From Petrosia ficiformis (lineage: Eukaryota > Porifera > Demospongiae > Haplosclerida > Petrosiidae): DNA of 64,000 bases. Position numbers and translations under genes: made by a program. The stretch is taken from positions 34,105,212 to 34,169,211 of the forward strand of contig OX345636.1 of assembly GCA_947044365.1 (NCBI GenBank), read 5' to 3'. Below the pieces are notes generated by a model. The model worked only from the letters and a program-made list of their open reading frames with translations. It ran no database searches and had not been told where the DNA came from. Each line of letters starts with the position of its first letter. Positions within the stretch are counted from its first letter, which is position 1. Below are positions 21,801 to 33,840 of this stretch, in pieces.

Positions 21801-24242
21801 TGACATATTTCACGAGATACATCACTGAAGTTACAAGGTGTTATATCAGGATTTGTCCATCGACCTCCATTTGTGAAATCACCTCCACAGTATCTGGTAG
21901 CTAAAAGAAAACTCCCCCTTAATGTTACCTTACCACAAAGACACTGAACTTTAGCAAGTTCACCAATGTTAGTTTCTGGCCATGAAAGGGATATTGTTGA
22001 ATTTGCATTCCTAGATTGATAGGAAGGAATTTCAGTAATGTTAGAACGACAGCCATCTAAGAATAAAACAAACTGTTTAAATGTTATTTTATTTTATCCT
22101 ATATATTCTCTTACCAAATCGATCAACATCATGAATATTAATATTCAAAAGTATATTGAGCCTCTGCATTTCATCTTCAACATATTCTAACAACTCTTCA
22201 CTTTCCTCTTCCTCAGTTATCAAGGTTATTACAATTGGAATCTTTTCTAACGAATGTTCTAAACTAAAATAGTAGATGAAGTCAGTATGAGAAATATGCA
22301 AACAAAAGTGCACGAGAAGAGTCAAATAACAAAGGATGATGGTCCAGATACTAGGGTCTCTTAATGTAGACAATAAGTGTAACACATACTAAAAGTAGTA
22401 GATAACATGACATTCTGTTATTTCTTACATATATATTCAAGGGTATGTCCTCAATGTAATAATTAAAATGCTGATGGATGTATCAACTATCCTTTTACAG
22501 GCCATACATACATAATAGCATACATAGTGAATCTGCCATAATTCTAAACTGAAAAGGTAGATGGGATCAGTATGTGAAATAAGCAACAAAGGTGAATGAG
22601 AAGTGTCAGATTGTGATGCTGTTCTTAGATTCACACAGTAAGTAAAATGGATGATGATTCTTATTTTATGGTCTTTTGATGTAGACAGTAAGTATAAGTA
22701 CTAAATGTATTAGATAATTCTAAAAACTAAAAATTAGTGACACCCACTCAATATCTTCTTGATTTAGTATATCCACAAGGAAAAAGGACACATCATTTGT
22801 TGGATCATCACTACCTGAGAGATAATCAATTATCTGTTTACAATGATGATATAAAACTATATATAACAATTAGTTATGTGTTATTTATAGATACCTGATG
22901 GATGAGGTCAATGATTTGTTTACCCCGAAAGTGTGATTGTAATTCAATAATAGCTTTATACTGAACAACACCTGTCAAAGTATGAAACAGGTTTGCTGAT
23001 ATCTACAGTCTCATCAACAGACTAACCTTTGATATTGAGAACAATTATATCTGATTTATCTGATATATTCTTTCCATTTATAATACTCTTAGCTTCACAA
23101 TGATAAATCCTCTATCATTTAAGTTCAGCTCAGGGAATAATAACACAGAAGTGTTACTGTTAGTGTTTGGTATAGGCATATTGTCTTTGTACCATATGAT
23201 ATTAGGTATTGGGTTGCCACTTGCTGTACATGTGAGACTGACAGACTGATACAGTTCACCTATGGTGTCTACTGGATGGATTTCAATTTTGGGAGCTATA
23301 TAAACGTTTACCTCTGTTGAAATAAACAAACTATAAACATTAAACAATTTCTTAGCTTTTATCCACTCAACGTATTTCACATTTCTGCCCTGTATAATCT
23401 TCATCACAAATACACAAGTAGTTATCATTTAAATTCCAACATCTTCCATTCTGGCATGGTGAATTCGAACAGTAATCTATCTGAGGCAGGGCTATAGTAA
23501 CAAAAATGTGTAAGATTCATATGAATAAAATGTCTTCCTTACCAGATATAAGTAATACAAAGGGGGAACTCAATGACACTGGAGTCCTAGCTTCATTATC
23601 AGCAATACAAGAGTAATTACTGCTGTCACTCTCTTTCAAATCACTGATAATTAGTGAACTAGTGATCTGTTGAGCTTCTGGTATGGGACGAAATCCTTCT
23701 TTATTATTAAAAGATATTATTTTAAGTCTTGTAGTATTGAAAAGAAGTTGTTCATTTCTCCTCCAAATTATTTTGGGTGTGTTAATACCATCAGCAGTAC
23801 AATTAAAAGTAACATTTTCTTCAGTCTCTTTTGTGGTCACTATGCCATTCTTATTCAGCAATGCAGCTTCAACTACCTAATGATTGGAAACGAGGAATAA
23901 TATATATAATATATATATACATTATATAATTGCATTACACATTGAAGAACATACCATACACATTCAAAGTAATATTTATGGAACTTGATCCTACTGTAAT
24001 TTCATATATTCCAGCATCACTGTGTTGTACATCTGAGATAGTCAATGATTGTCTGCCACAACAAAAACTGTATTTGTTGGATTTATTGTGTTCTTCAATC
24101 AGCATGGAGTTAAAGTGCCACTGGATTGCAGATGGGTTTACTGGAGGTATAGCTGTTATATTAACTGAAATGTTAATGGAGTTGTTTCTTGTAACTCCTA
24201 GTGTAAACTTTCCATAAGCTGGAATAATAGAAGGAGGAAATT
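18890..24242 (-). CDS. Adhesion GPCR with Ig, EGF, HRM, GAIN/GPS, 7TM
   Basis: Seventeen exons (minus): 24242-23955 Ig; 23872-23543 Ig (YSC); 23491-23372 EGF; 23313-23027 Ig; 22971-22895, 22833-22748, 22263-22115 unrecognised; 22056-21934 and 21900-21791 hormone-receptor-like (WPETNIGE, GGRWTNPD); 21733-21602, 21542-21448, 21400-20944 GAIN; 20887-20836 and 20778-20482 GPS plus TM1 (CSYW, then CFCDHLTSF with the HL/T cleavage site); 20428-20166 TM2-4; 20069-20003; 19601-18890 TM5-7 and an acidic Ser/Thr-rich tail. This family self-cleaves at the GPS and signals from the plasma membrane (known). The 5' signal-peptide exon was not found. Two junctions break the frame by one base: exon 4 near 23105, and the GPS junction 20836/20778. 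These could be assembly errors or gene decay. Confidence 0.85.
22264..22747 (-). repeat. Partial tandem duplication in a receptor intron
   Basis: Sequence around 22255-22400, spanning the acceptor of the next exon (ttctaaactaaaatagtagatgaa) and its upstream intron, is repeated in diverged form at ~22540-22740 (ttctaaactgaaaaggtagatggg). The second copy retains an acceptor-like CTTTTCAG on the minus strand but no matching exon frame. Confidence 0.55.
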
Positions 24243-25249
24243 CTATAGGAAATGTAAGAAGAGATTATATAGAAGAGGTCATTTAAGAGACATACATTAT
24301 TATATACATAATAATTATATATAAATACATCTCATGATGAGAATTATAGCTGATACATTTTTAATTAAGCATGGAAGTTTATGTTCTACTGCATCCCTTC
24401 TGGTATTTTGACTATTTTCTAAAGAAATCCTGCATAAAGCCGTATTTATGATGTACAGACACGAGAGTCTGCTTTGTCAGTTTATTGGGTTACAATATAG
24501 TTCTTAGCACAATGTATATTCTACAATGCATAGTTGTTCATGCAATTTCATAATAAACATTTATCTTCCTTCTTTATACACAGCATTCTGAGTTGACTTG
24601 TCAGTATTTTCAAAAACATTTATTATGGAGAAACAAATAAAACTGCACATAATGTTTTGGCCATTTAGTTTATCTGATGTGCAGTTTGTCCATCTTGATG
24701 GGCTTTTTATACAGAAAACAAAAGTGTGAAATACAGTTTAAAGTATTATGTTATAGTATAAAGGTGTGCAGATAAAAATGAAAGGCATACTGTAAAATTA
24801 AAGGTTTATATAAAGAAAAATACAAGGTGTACTGTCAAAACTCCAAAGTTTTTTTAACAGCTGTCCTAGGAGTAGTTGCGAAAGCATGTGTGAATGAAGG
24901 GTCTGTGATGTCACAACCTGTCTCTTCGTTTCATTCATGAAGGTTGACAGATGTTTAGACTGGTGATTTACTTGCTCTCTTGGATTTCTTTAGAGGAGCA
25001 CCCTTTGCACAGCTGTTGAATCACAATGACCTGCATATCATCTATGGAATTGTAATGCACATATGCATAGTTGCATTATTAATTATGTTTGAAAAGAGAA
25101 GATGTGGTTACAAGGACACACAGTCTCCATGTTTTTCTTTTGAGTTGATTGTAGTGAGTGTTCTTAGAAATATTTGTTGATGAAAGAGAGAGAGTTGCTA
25201 TTGATATAGATACTTTAAAATAAGACGTTGACAGAAAATGGCGTTACAT
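24243..25249. other. Upstream of receptor, nothing recognised
   Basis: This should contain the 5' exon(s) of the adhesion GPCR on the minus strand, but no signal-peptide exon with a compatible phase-1 donor was identified. Towards 24840-25200 the composition changes to that of the following Gypsy remnant, so part may be its leader. Confidence 0.35.
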
Positions 25250-27900
25250 TTGGATGTCCCACTGAGACAAATAGAAGAGGATTGTAATGGATTCATGAGA
25301 CCACATATTGGATAACTGAAAATCAAGGATGTCGTATATATGCCAAGATGTAACTGAATGCATTGTTGGATGAAGTAAAAGTGAAAGTTGAAGTAGAGGA
25401 AGATAAGAATACACTAGAGAAATGTTTGAAAGTGTAAAGAGTGTGTTAAATAAAGCTTAAGAGGAGATCAAGACTCTGGAATTTAGGAGCATATATAGAT
25501 AATGAATCTGTCTTTGTGGAGCTGGAAGACAATCTATTTAGTACATAGGATAATCTGTTGAAGTTCGTTAATGTTGCTGCAAAGGATGAGTGGGAATGTT
25601 AAGAAACGAGGAGGGAACATGAAAGAGAATGTTTGAAAGTAATATACCAAGAGGTTCAAACTACACACAAAAAGGAATTAGATGAACTGATCTGTTTACA
25701 GAAGGAGAAGCTGAAGAGGGATAAAACTGATGTAAATGCTGATAATGTTCAGAGCTACTGAGTTCATTGAAGAAGCCAGTAACAAAGGAATTAGATGGCA
25801 TACGTTTTTCTGGGGTTGTGCAATTGCACTTGTGGTCAAAGTAATCCAGAGATAAAAACGACAATGATGCCTTTGTTCGTTGGATCAAGAAGTTGGGGAA
25901 ACATACAGAACTTCAGAAGTTGACCGAACAACAGAAACTGGTACACTTTAAGCGGTTATTGACTGCTAAGGCATTGTTATGTTATTGCTTCTGAAGCTTC
26001 ATCAACATTTAAATCCAATATGACAATTTCTGCCCAACTAATGCATCGATACTTACAAAAAACAGTTTTGAGAGTCTGTTTGAATCAAGTTATGAGAGAC
26101 ATACTGGAATGCATGATCGATCAAAGGAAGAGCTCAAGTGTGATCTTTTCACTCAAGTCTTGAAATTGATGTTGCAGGAAAAGTCTTGACTTCTACTAAG
26201 ATAATTATCGATACTCTACATTTAGCATGGGCTGCAGAAGAACAAACGAAGCAGCTGTCAGCACTTCTGGAGGTCATACTAGTAATTGTGAAGAATTACC
26301 TCCATTTCACCTGTCATAAAACAAGAACGAGCTAAAATGCCCAATAAAACAACCTTCAATCCCCGAGTGTTAAAATGTCATCGATGTAGGAGTTATTGCC
26401 ATTTGTGGAGAGACTATTCACAGCATCACTGACCTGACAAAACTTGTGGTCATGTTTCTACAAGACAGCTATCTATTACAAGTTTTTTTGTAACCCTTAG
26501 AGAGTGAAGTAAGTCATTGTGATTAGTGACATGAAGCATAGACTGAAGCAGAACACGAGCATTTCAGTCAGTTGTTTCAAATTACTGGATCTGTAGGACC
26601 ACTCATGTTAAAGTTTGTGGTCAACCTGTTGAGGTATTAGTCAATTCTGGATTATCAGCCACGATTTTGTCATTTCATCTCTTTAGGGTCATAGGAAAGA
26701 AAGTTGGTATGACAGCTGATGCATTGCTTGTAATCCTGAGAGATTATAACCAGCATCCTATTAGGGTGAGAGCTATGGTTGAAGTTGAAATTGGGTTCAA
26801 CAGGATGAGTGGTATTACTATGATATATCTGCACCCATATCGAACTCCAGGTCTCCTACCTTCTTATTAGGAACCTATGTGATCACACTCCTAGGGTAGT
26901 CACTGTGTCTGGTGGAGTAGAAAATCATGGAGGAATCAACAAGATTCCCGTAGAGGATTCTATTGATGTTGCTGTTGTACACTTGGTTTGTACTGAACAT
27001 GTTCTAGGACAGTGTGGTGTTGTGTTGAAAGGACTTGTTAAAGAAATGAAGGATGGAGAATCATTACATTTTCAGCCATCATGTAAGTGATTCAATAGAG
27101 TTGGAACTAATGATTTCATCAAAATAAATCAAGATGTTTCCCTTGGTAATGTGTGTTAGGTAGTTGAATGAGAGGAAAGGCAAATTCATTGTAAATTCAT
27201 ATTTTGACGAAGATGCTGAAGTGTCTCCAGGAGAGATTCACCAGGTGAAAAAGAAAAACTTGATTGAAGCATAGCGACAGCGTAAATTGAAATTTCTTTT
27301 GGTCACTGATCTGGACAGAAAACTGGAGAAGATGGTTGACTGTGCACTTGAGTATCATGATATGTTTTCAATGGAAAAAGATGATCGAAGAGAAGTTACA
27401 TGCGTTGGAGCATGTCATTCAAACATCTGTTCATCTTTCATTTCACAGGAAAGTCAGCATTCTTTACCTGGATGCCAAATGAGGTTATTGGCAAATTCCA
27501 GCCCACCCCTGACTACTGAAAGAAAACTGATTTTGTGATCATTATGGACTATAGGAATTTCATGTCATGCCTTTCGGGATATGTAATGCAATGACATCAT
27601 TTCAAAGACTGATGCAGTGAATGTTGTCAGGTTTAAGTAATAACAGGTGTAATGTCTATACCGATAAAATTTTAATTTTCTCCAGAGAAGCACTGTGATG
27701 ATTGAGCCAATGCTAGTGGTGAAGATATGGATGCAAATTACCAAGCTAGAAGCCTTGGGAGTAGTTTGGGCAATCAAGCACTACAGAACATACCTCTGGA
27801 GTCACCAATGTACTGTGCACACAGATCATGCGCCTGTTAGATCGATGGTTACAGAGAGTGTGGGAAAGAGAGCAAAGACAAGAGATATATAGTATAGAGC
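25250..27900 (+). pseudogene. Ty3/Gypsy gag-pol remnant, heavily broken
   Basis: Plus-strand traces appear in the Gypsy order. They are a Gag-like segment (FVRWIKKLGKHTELQKLTEQ near 25880), a zinc-knuckle-like Cys/His stretch near 26370-26440, and an aspartic protease trace (VLVNSGLSATILSF near 26635, with Asn where the catalytic Asp should be). RT fragments with YLDAKWGYWQIP (~27468) are followed by RNase H (EALGVVWAIKHYRTYLWS, then TVHTDHAPVRSM at ~27750-27840). Stops and shifts occur every 100-200 bases, so it is an old, inactive copy. No LTR pair was found. Confidence 0.7.
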
Positions 27901-28333
27901 CATAGTTATGCAAGGTGGGTATATAGCTGTACTACACAGTGTACAGACTCCTGATGCATAGCTGTTCTGCAGGATGTACAGACTCCTGATGCCTTGATGA
28001 GGCAATACTCATAGGTTGTATGTAATGTTAGCAGTTCAATTAGGCATAGAATATAGTTTGCTCTATCTGTACACACCTGCTGCTCTAACCTGGATAATAT
28101 AGTCACACACTCACTTTGCCTCCCCTTTCCTTTCCTGTGCTTTCTGTTTTCGCCATTGCACTCAGTGAAGTGTCTTTCAGAAGTGATGACAGGGAACCCA
28201 GAGATATTGGGATAGCCAATTAGGTCATACAAACATAGATTTAACAGCTGTGTTCTGCAAGTAATAGGGGCTTGCTAAGGCATTGGCTGAATTATAATAA
28301 CTACAAGAATAATAAAAAAACATTTTAAATCAA
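27901..28333. repeat. Tail shared with window start
   Basis: Non-coding sequence following the Gypsy RNase H. It resembles 45-130 (ggttgtatg.aat, gttcaat.agacat-like) and leads, as at the window start, into a foldback repeat. A short internal duplication of 'gtacagactcctgatgc' occurs at 27943 and 27974. Confidence 0.5.
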
Positions 28334-28638
28334 AATGACAGAAGATGTTTTGGGAAGTAAAAACTCAAACAGCATGCAGACAAGGTTGGGAAAGTAATAA
28401 CATAGGAGGTTAACGTAGCACTCAAAATCAACAAATCACTTCTATATAACACTACATAAGTATCTACAATGCTGTAAAGCAAAACCCAAAGTGGTATATG
28501 TATGTAGGGTTATATGGAAGTGGTTTGTTTAATTTTGGGTCCCATGTTAACCTCCTGTGTTATAACTTTCCTGAGCTTGTCTGCATGCTTTTTGGGTTAT
28601 GACATCCCTACATCTTTCATTTTTATTTAAAATGTTTT
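28334..28638. repeat. Foldback repeat, copy 2
   Basis: Same family as 150-405. The left arm agcatgcagacaaggttggg (28370) is answered by the inverse arm 'cttgtctgcatgctttttgg' at 28577, and inner arms pair as 'ggaggttaacgt' and 'gttaacctcc'. MITE family M copy 2 is inserted at its right edge. Confidence 0.65.
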
Positions 28639-29111
28639 TTATGGCCCGCAGGGCCATCCCTATGATTGCTTTCCCACGGGTTCGATGTATGTTTATATAT
28701 ATATATATATTTTTTCTTGTGTCCACTTACGCGAGTATGCGTTGTATACGTAGTTAAGGAAGTTACATCATTCCCGGGGGCTTGGTCAATTAATGGGCGT
28801 GGCGCGTAAAAGAACGCGCGATCATTGATCAAGCTCTACACAGCAGCAGAAAGAAATCCGTGTAGCTTATGTAGAAACTGGAACTAATAGCTAGCTATTC
28901 TGCCTGAAATATATTCCTAAAGTTCTACAAGGTCCTTTGAAAGGTCAGGAGAGTAGATAATCAAAATAATAAGCTGTTGTCTTTCATGCTTGATAAAGTC
29001 AGCCATGATTACCGAATGCTGGACACCACAAAGCAGTCATAGAGATATGTTTATCTTTACTTAAATTTGTAAAGCAATCATAGGGATGTTTTTTTTCTCT
29101 ATATACACTTG
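28639..29111 (+). mobile_element. MITE family M, copy 2
   Basis: Starts ttatggcccgcagggccatc and ends ctctatatacacttg. Subterminal inverted repeats 'catccctatgattgcttt' and 'aagcaatcatagggatg' lie near the two ends. The related repeat at 33535-33560 (aaaatgttttttattattct) lacks the insertion and gives an empty-site comparison. No open frame of note. Confidence 0.8.
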
Positions 29112-29236
29112 TTTATTATTCTTGTTTCCATTGTTTTTCTGAAAGTAGGAAAATGTTTTGCATAATTATCGGTGTACGTTTATATCATATATCATACAAT
29201 CATAATTGCTACTAACAATGTTTACAGCATAATTAT
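29112..29236. repeat. Dispersed repeat, split by Gypsy insertion
   Basis: Continuation of the repeat seen at 406-731 (attcttgtttccattg ... tttacagcataattat). The LTR element follows directly and the repeat resumes at 33125. Confidence 0.6.
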
Positions 29237-29389
29237 TGTGGCAACTATGACATCATAGGAAACCTTATAATATATATAAAGAGATATTTTATAGTTTTTA
29301 TTCTGTTATTAATAGGCCTCTGTCTTCCTATTGTTTTGTCATTAGTTTATGGTACGTGTGTTTACTTTGCCTATAATAAGGTTACAACA
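29237..29389 (+). repeat. 5' LTR
   Basis: 153 bases, TG...CA ends, paired with 32963-33119. It is short for a Gypsy LTR and contains a TATA-like 'tatatataaagag' near 29270. Confidence 0.9.
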
Positions 29390-30320
29390 TATAATTGACG
29401 ACAAGGTCAACCTTCTGACTATAGCGACACATGGAAAGATAGCTACTTTCAACTCAACCGTAGAGACATGGACGTCGTACTGTGAACATTTTCATTTCTA
29501 TTTTGATGCCAACAACATCGTCGATCCTGGCAAGAAACGTTTGATTTTACTTACCATCTGTGGTCCATCGACATACCAATTGTTGAAGAACTTAGTGCAA
29601 CCATGCACACAAATGGAGAAGACGTATGATGAGATAGTCGAAATGCTCAAGACCAACATTAACCCTAAACTATCCAGAGATTCAAGTTCCACACGAGAGA
29701 CCGTCGTGCTGGAGAATCACTGGCAAACTATGTTGCTGAACTTAGAGTGCTCAGAGAATACTGTGATTTCGGGACAACCATTGAGGATATGATCAGAGAT
29801 AGAGTAGTTCAAGAAAGTAACTTGACTTTCCAGAGTGCATACAACATAGCACATAGCACAAGCTATGGAAACCGCTTCGAAAAATATTCAAGACCTATGC
29901 AACATCGTTCCAGGCACTGCAAGGTTCGCCCTGTACATGTCACAGGTGTGGAGGAAACCACTAGTCGAACGTCTGTCGTTTTCGTTTTGTAAATTGTTGA
30001 GCATGTAGCAAGAAAGGCCATATTGCCAAAGTCTGTCGTAGCGGCAGACCTAAATTGGACTCCAGTAAACCCCTGAAGCATCCTCAATCACAAAGGAAAG
30101 GTCAAGGTCAAACATGCCCTACAATGCACTCTGTTGAAAGACAGCCTGCTTCCAACCTTTTCATTGTTACTAATGGAGCCAAACATTTGATGGTCAAAGT
30201 TCAAGTAAACAAACAGGAAATTCCCAAGGTGATTGACACTAGGGCTTCCCTATCAAATGTTAGTAAGGAAACACTTAATATTATTTCTAGTGGACTGGAC
30301 TTAAAGCCCAGCCACTAATG
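29390..30320 (+). pseudogene. Gypsy Gag and protease region, broken
   Basis: The frame at 29395-29690 is Gag-like (capsid region with WTSYCEHFHFYFDAN). It shifts near 29690 and continues to a zinc-knuckle segment (about 29930-30050) with the second knuckle CSKKGHIAKVC. The piece at 30055-30318 includes an aspartic protease motif that reads VIDTRAS where DTGAS is expected, so the flap-side Gly is replaced by Arg. A stop follows at 30316. Confidence 0.7.
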
Positions 30321-30459
30321 TGTCATTACGTATGTATACTGGTGAATCTCTCCCTGTTATTGGAATGTTAGATGTAGAAGTTACCTATGGACCTTAACAA
30401 GCAACCTTACCCTTGATAGTTGTACAGGGTAAAGGTCCCAGTCATTTTGGAAGGAACTA

Positions 30460-32660
30460 GATGGAAGTGATCAGACTAAATTGGTCAAATATTAATCATG
30501 TGACAACTAACCTCTCCCTCGACAGGATATTAAGCAAATATCCCGTGGTATTCAAGCTAGCATGCTCACAGGACGATGGAATGATATCTTCTGTTTGTTT
30601 CTCAGATTGGGCTGCCCCAATCCTTCCTGTTGTTAAAAACAAAAGGACTATTTGCATCTGTGGAGATTATAAAGTTACAGCAAATTTGGTAGCAAAACAA
30701 GACTCCTACCCATTGCCATATGTCAAAGATTTATTTGTTAAAGTATAAGGTGGATTTTCTCCAAATTGGATTTACGTCATGCCTACTTACAGATCAAACT
30801 TGATGAGGAATCGAAGAAATTTACTACAATTAATATTCATGATGGTCTTTTTCAATACAATAGAATTCCGTTTGGTATTACATCAGCTCCATCAATTTTC
30901 CAACGAGCTATGGATAGCCTTGTACAAGGACTGCCACGTGTATCACCTTATTTAGATGACATCCTAGTTTCTGGCGTTGATGAAGAAGATCATCTTAACA
31001 ATCTCTACAAAGTGTTACAGAGTCTCGATTCAGCTGGTCTGACATTCAAGAAGTCAAAGTGTGTATTTGGACTTGACTCAATCGAATACCTTGATCACAT
31101 AATAGACAAGAATGGACTTCACTTCACCTCTCTCCTGAGAAAGTCAAAGTCATTGCAGAAGCACCAACACCCATGCACAAATGTCACTGAACTGAAATCA
31201 TTTCTTGGACTGATGAACTATTACAACACATTTTTGTCTAATCTATCTATGTTTCTCTCTCCCCTTTACAGGTTACTCAAGAAAGGTACCTGATTGTATT
31301 GGTCATATGATCAAGAGAAGGCATTCCAACAAGCTAAACAAATCCTACAGTGATCATCACTTTTGGTCCATTTCGATCCCTAATTCTGTCGTGTGACGCT
31401 TCACCATAGGGTGTAGAAGGTGTTCTCAGTCATAAGATAGAGGACAATTTAGTATCTGTTCAGATCACCAATACCTATTAAATGAATCTAGACAAATTCC
31501 AGTGATGACATCCTCTCGGATCCAATGTTGGGCACTTACATTAGGTGCATACAAGTATGCCATTCAACACAAACCAGGAAATAAAATGGCTCAAGCTGAC
31601 GGCCTAAGTCGTTTACCACTCCCACACAAGCCTTGATCTGTACCTGTGCCAGGAGATCTGATTTTACTAACTAATCATCTCTCTGAATGTATCGTTACTG
31701 CTAACCACATAAAATTTAGCATGGAGAGATAAAGACCCTGTTTTATCTTGTGTTAGGAGATTAGTTCAAGTTTTGGTCAGATCCAGGCCCAGACTTCATT
31801 CCATCTTTTAATCGCTGTCGTGAACTCAGTGTTTTGGATGGATGTGTGTTGTGATTCCAGTCACTGGTCATGATATTATTCTAAACCAACTCTCACCCTG
31901 GAGTAAGCAGGATGAAACGCTTAGGCTGCTGTTTTGTATGGAGGCCTGGTTTAGACTCTGCTATCGAAAACAGAGTTCGTTCATGCGAAAAGTGTCAAAA
32001 AATTATCCATTACCCCCTAAAGCACCATTACACCAGTGGGAATACCCTAGTAGACCCTGGACACATCTACATATTGATCATGCTGGTCCATTACTAGGAC
32101 ACACTTTTCTCAATGTGGTGGATGCTCATTCTAAGTGGATCGAGCCACACATAGTAAACTCTACTTCATCAGAAGCAACAATCAAAGTTCTTCGTAATCT
32201 GTTTGCTACCTATGGCATTCCAGAACATGTAGTTTCAGACAATGGTTCAGGATTTACCAGCCAAGAATTTAAACAATTCATGGAACAGAATGGTATCAAA
32301 CATACAACAACATCACCATATCACCCCTCTTCAAACAAACTAGCTGAATGTGCAGTACAAACTGCTAAACATGGAGTCAGTCAGTAGAAGGTACTATTGA
32401 GTGTAGATTTGCTCGTTTTCTACCATGTAACTTCCCAATCAACTACAGAGTTATCACCTGCAGAACTCATGATGGGAAGGAGATTACGTACATGTTTGGA
32501 TTTAATAATTCATCCAGACACAACACAAAAAGTCATCAGGAAACAGGAAATGTTGAGAACTCTTCTATATACTCCCCGGCATTTTAACGTTGGAGACAAC
32601 TGTGTGCTAAAGATTTTAGTGGTAAAGGAAAATGTATTCCTGCCTCAGTTATTAAAGTAA
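30460..32660 (+). pseudogene. Gypsy RT, RNase H and integrase, broken
   Basis: RT: QDSYPLPYVKDLF, then a stop and shift, then MDLRHAYLQIKLDEE and the active-site YLDD near 30950, and the connection motif FLGLMNYYNTFL. The RNase H part (31295-31640) is full of stops. The integrase at 31842-32387 keeps the central Asp motifs (HIDHAGP, VSDNGSGF) and the distal Glu in the SSNKLAECAVQT segment; its zinc-binding part is in another frame (SCEKCQK near 31980). A stop at 32387 separates the tail. The copy is not functional. Confidence 0.8.
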
Positions 32661-32962
32661 CTGGTTTTATAATTTACAAGCTCAAGACACAGTCTGGACA
32701 TTTTATACATCGTCATTTAGATCACTTATGTGTTCGTTATCTTCCAGACGATAATGTCACTGATCTTTGATCCTTGAACTGATCATGATAACTGGTCAGT
32801 ATCAGGTACTTATACTAGCCCTACTACAGAAGGTCCTCTAAATGTTTCACATTCTACCTCATCTGATCCTCAAGAACTCACATAGCCGTCTGTTCATCAG
32901 TCCACCCGAATTCGCAACCCTGTGGATCGTTACACCCCAGTATCAACTTAAAAAGGGAGGAG

Positions 32963-33119
32963 TGTGGTAACTATGACACTATAGGAAACCTTATAATATG
33001 TGTATATAAAGCGATGTTTTATAGTTTTTATTCAGTTATTAATAGGCCTCTGTCTTCCTATTGTTTTGTCATTAGTTTATAGTACGTGTGTTTACTTTGC
33101 CTATAATAAGATTACAACA
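32963..33119 (+). repeat. 3' LTR
   Basis: 157 bases, paired with the 5' LTR. Preceded by the polypurine tract and followed by the ATTAT target duplication. Confidence 0.9.
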
Positions 33120-33343
33120 ATTATATAGGCACACTTACAAGGCTGGTTCATCAATGAAGCTTAGACTTGTGTATATTTATTTTTTATGAGTTGCTAATCA
33201 TTCACTTTCACTTACAGATGATTACTACTATTTCTATAAATATATTTCACTTACAGCATTGTCTGCAGTCTAACAAGAAGTAGTATCAGTCACTGTGTCA
33301 ACACTTAGTATTCCAATGCTTATAATACAAGAATAATAAAAAA
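33120..33343. repeat. Dispersed repeat, right part
   Basis: Resumes the repeat interrupted by the Gypsy insertion. It matches 512-715 (ttcacttacagcattgtctg, cagtattccaatgcttata). Confidence 0.6.
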
Positions 33344-33488
33344 CATGCAAATAAGGTTGGGAAGCACCCAAAATCACTTCCATATAACCCTACATAAGTA
33401 CTTACACTGCTATAAAACAAAATACAAAGAGTACTTATGTAGGGTTATATGGAAGTGATTTTGGGTGCTTCCCAACCTTGTTTGCATG
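33344..33488. repeat. Foldback repeat, copy 3, near-perfect hairpin
   Basis: Arms of ~59 bases (33344-33402 and 33430-33488) pair with only one or two mismatches: catgcaaataaggttgggaa at the left, inverse ttcccaaccttgtttgcatg at the right. The loop is ~27 bases. This is the best-preserved member of the family at 150, 28334 and 33344. Confidence 0.85.
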
Positions 33489-33840
33489 CTTTTTGGGTTT
33501 TGACATCCCTACATCTTCTTTCATTTTTATTGAAAATGTTTTTTATTATTCTTGTTTCCATTGTTTTTTTTTTCTGTGGTGTGAATATTTTTTGGTAGAT
33601 TGCAGAAATATTACATATCATTATAAAATCATACAATCATAAATGCATTAATTAAAATGTGTTCATCAATAAAAGTCAGTCTTTTGTATTTATGTATTGA
33701 TTATCATTCTCTTTCATTTACAGATGATGTATATTCTCTATTTCACTTACATCACTGTCTGCCATCAAGTAGTGTCCAGTCACTGCGTCAACCGTTCAGT
33801 ATTCCAATGCTTATCATAATATACAATATTATTATACAAT
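33489..33840. repeat. Dispersed repeat, third copy
   Basis: Follows the foldback exactly as at 406-731 (tttgacatccctacatcttc, gaaatattacatatcat, tcaccgttcagtattccaat-like). It keeps the uninterrupted version of the site occupied by MITE M at 28639. Confidence 0.6.

Larger units (their letters stand above)
29237..33119 (+). mobile_element. Ty3/Gypsy LTR retrotransposon, both LTRs present
   Basis: LTRs at 29237-29389 and 32963-33119 begin TGTGG and end ACAACA. The 5-bp target duplication ATTAT flanks the element (29232-29236 and 33120-33124), and a polypurine tract (aaaagggaggag) sits directly before the 3' LTR. The LTRs differ by several substitutions and a small indel, so the insertion is not recent. 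Gag, protease, RT, RNase H and integrase follow in Gypsy order with multiple stops and shifts. It is nested in a dispersed repeat (406-731 family). Confidence 0.9.

Noticed and set aside
28639..29111. Family M as a Helitron (T-rich flanks, hairpin near an end)
   Set aside because: The ends do not show 5' TC and 3' CTRR, and subterminal inverted repeats are present.
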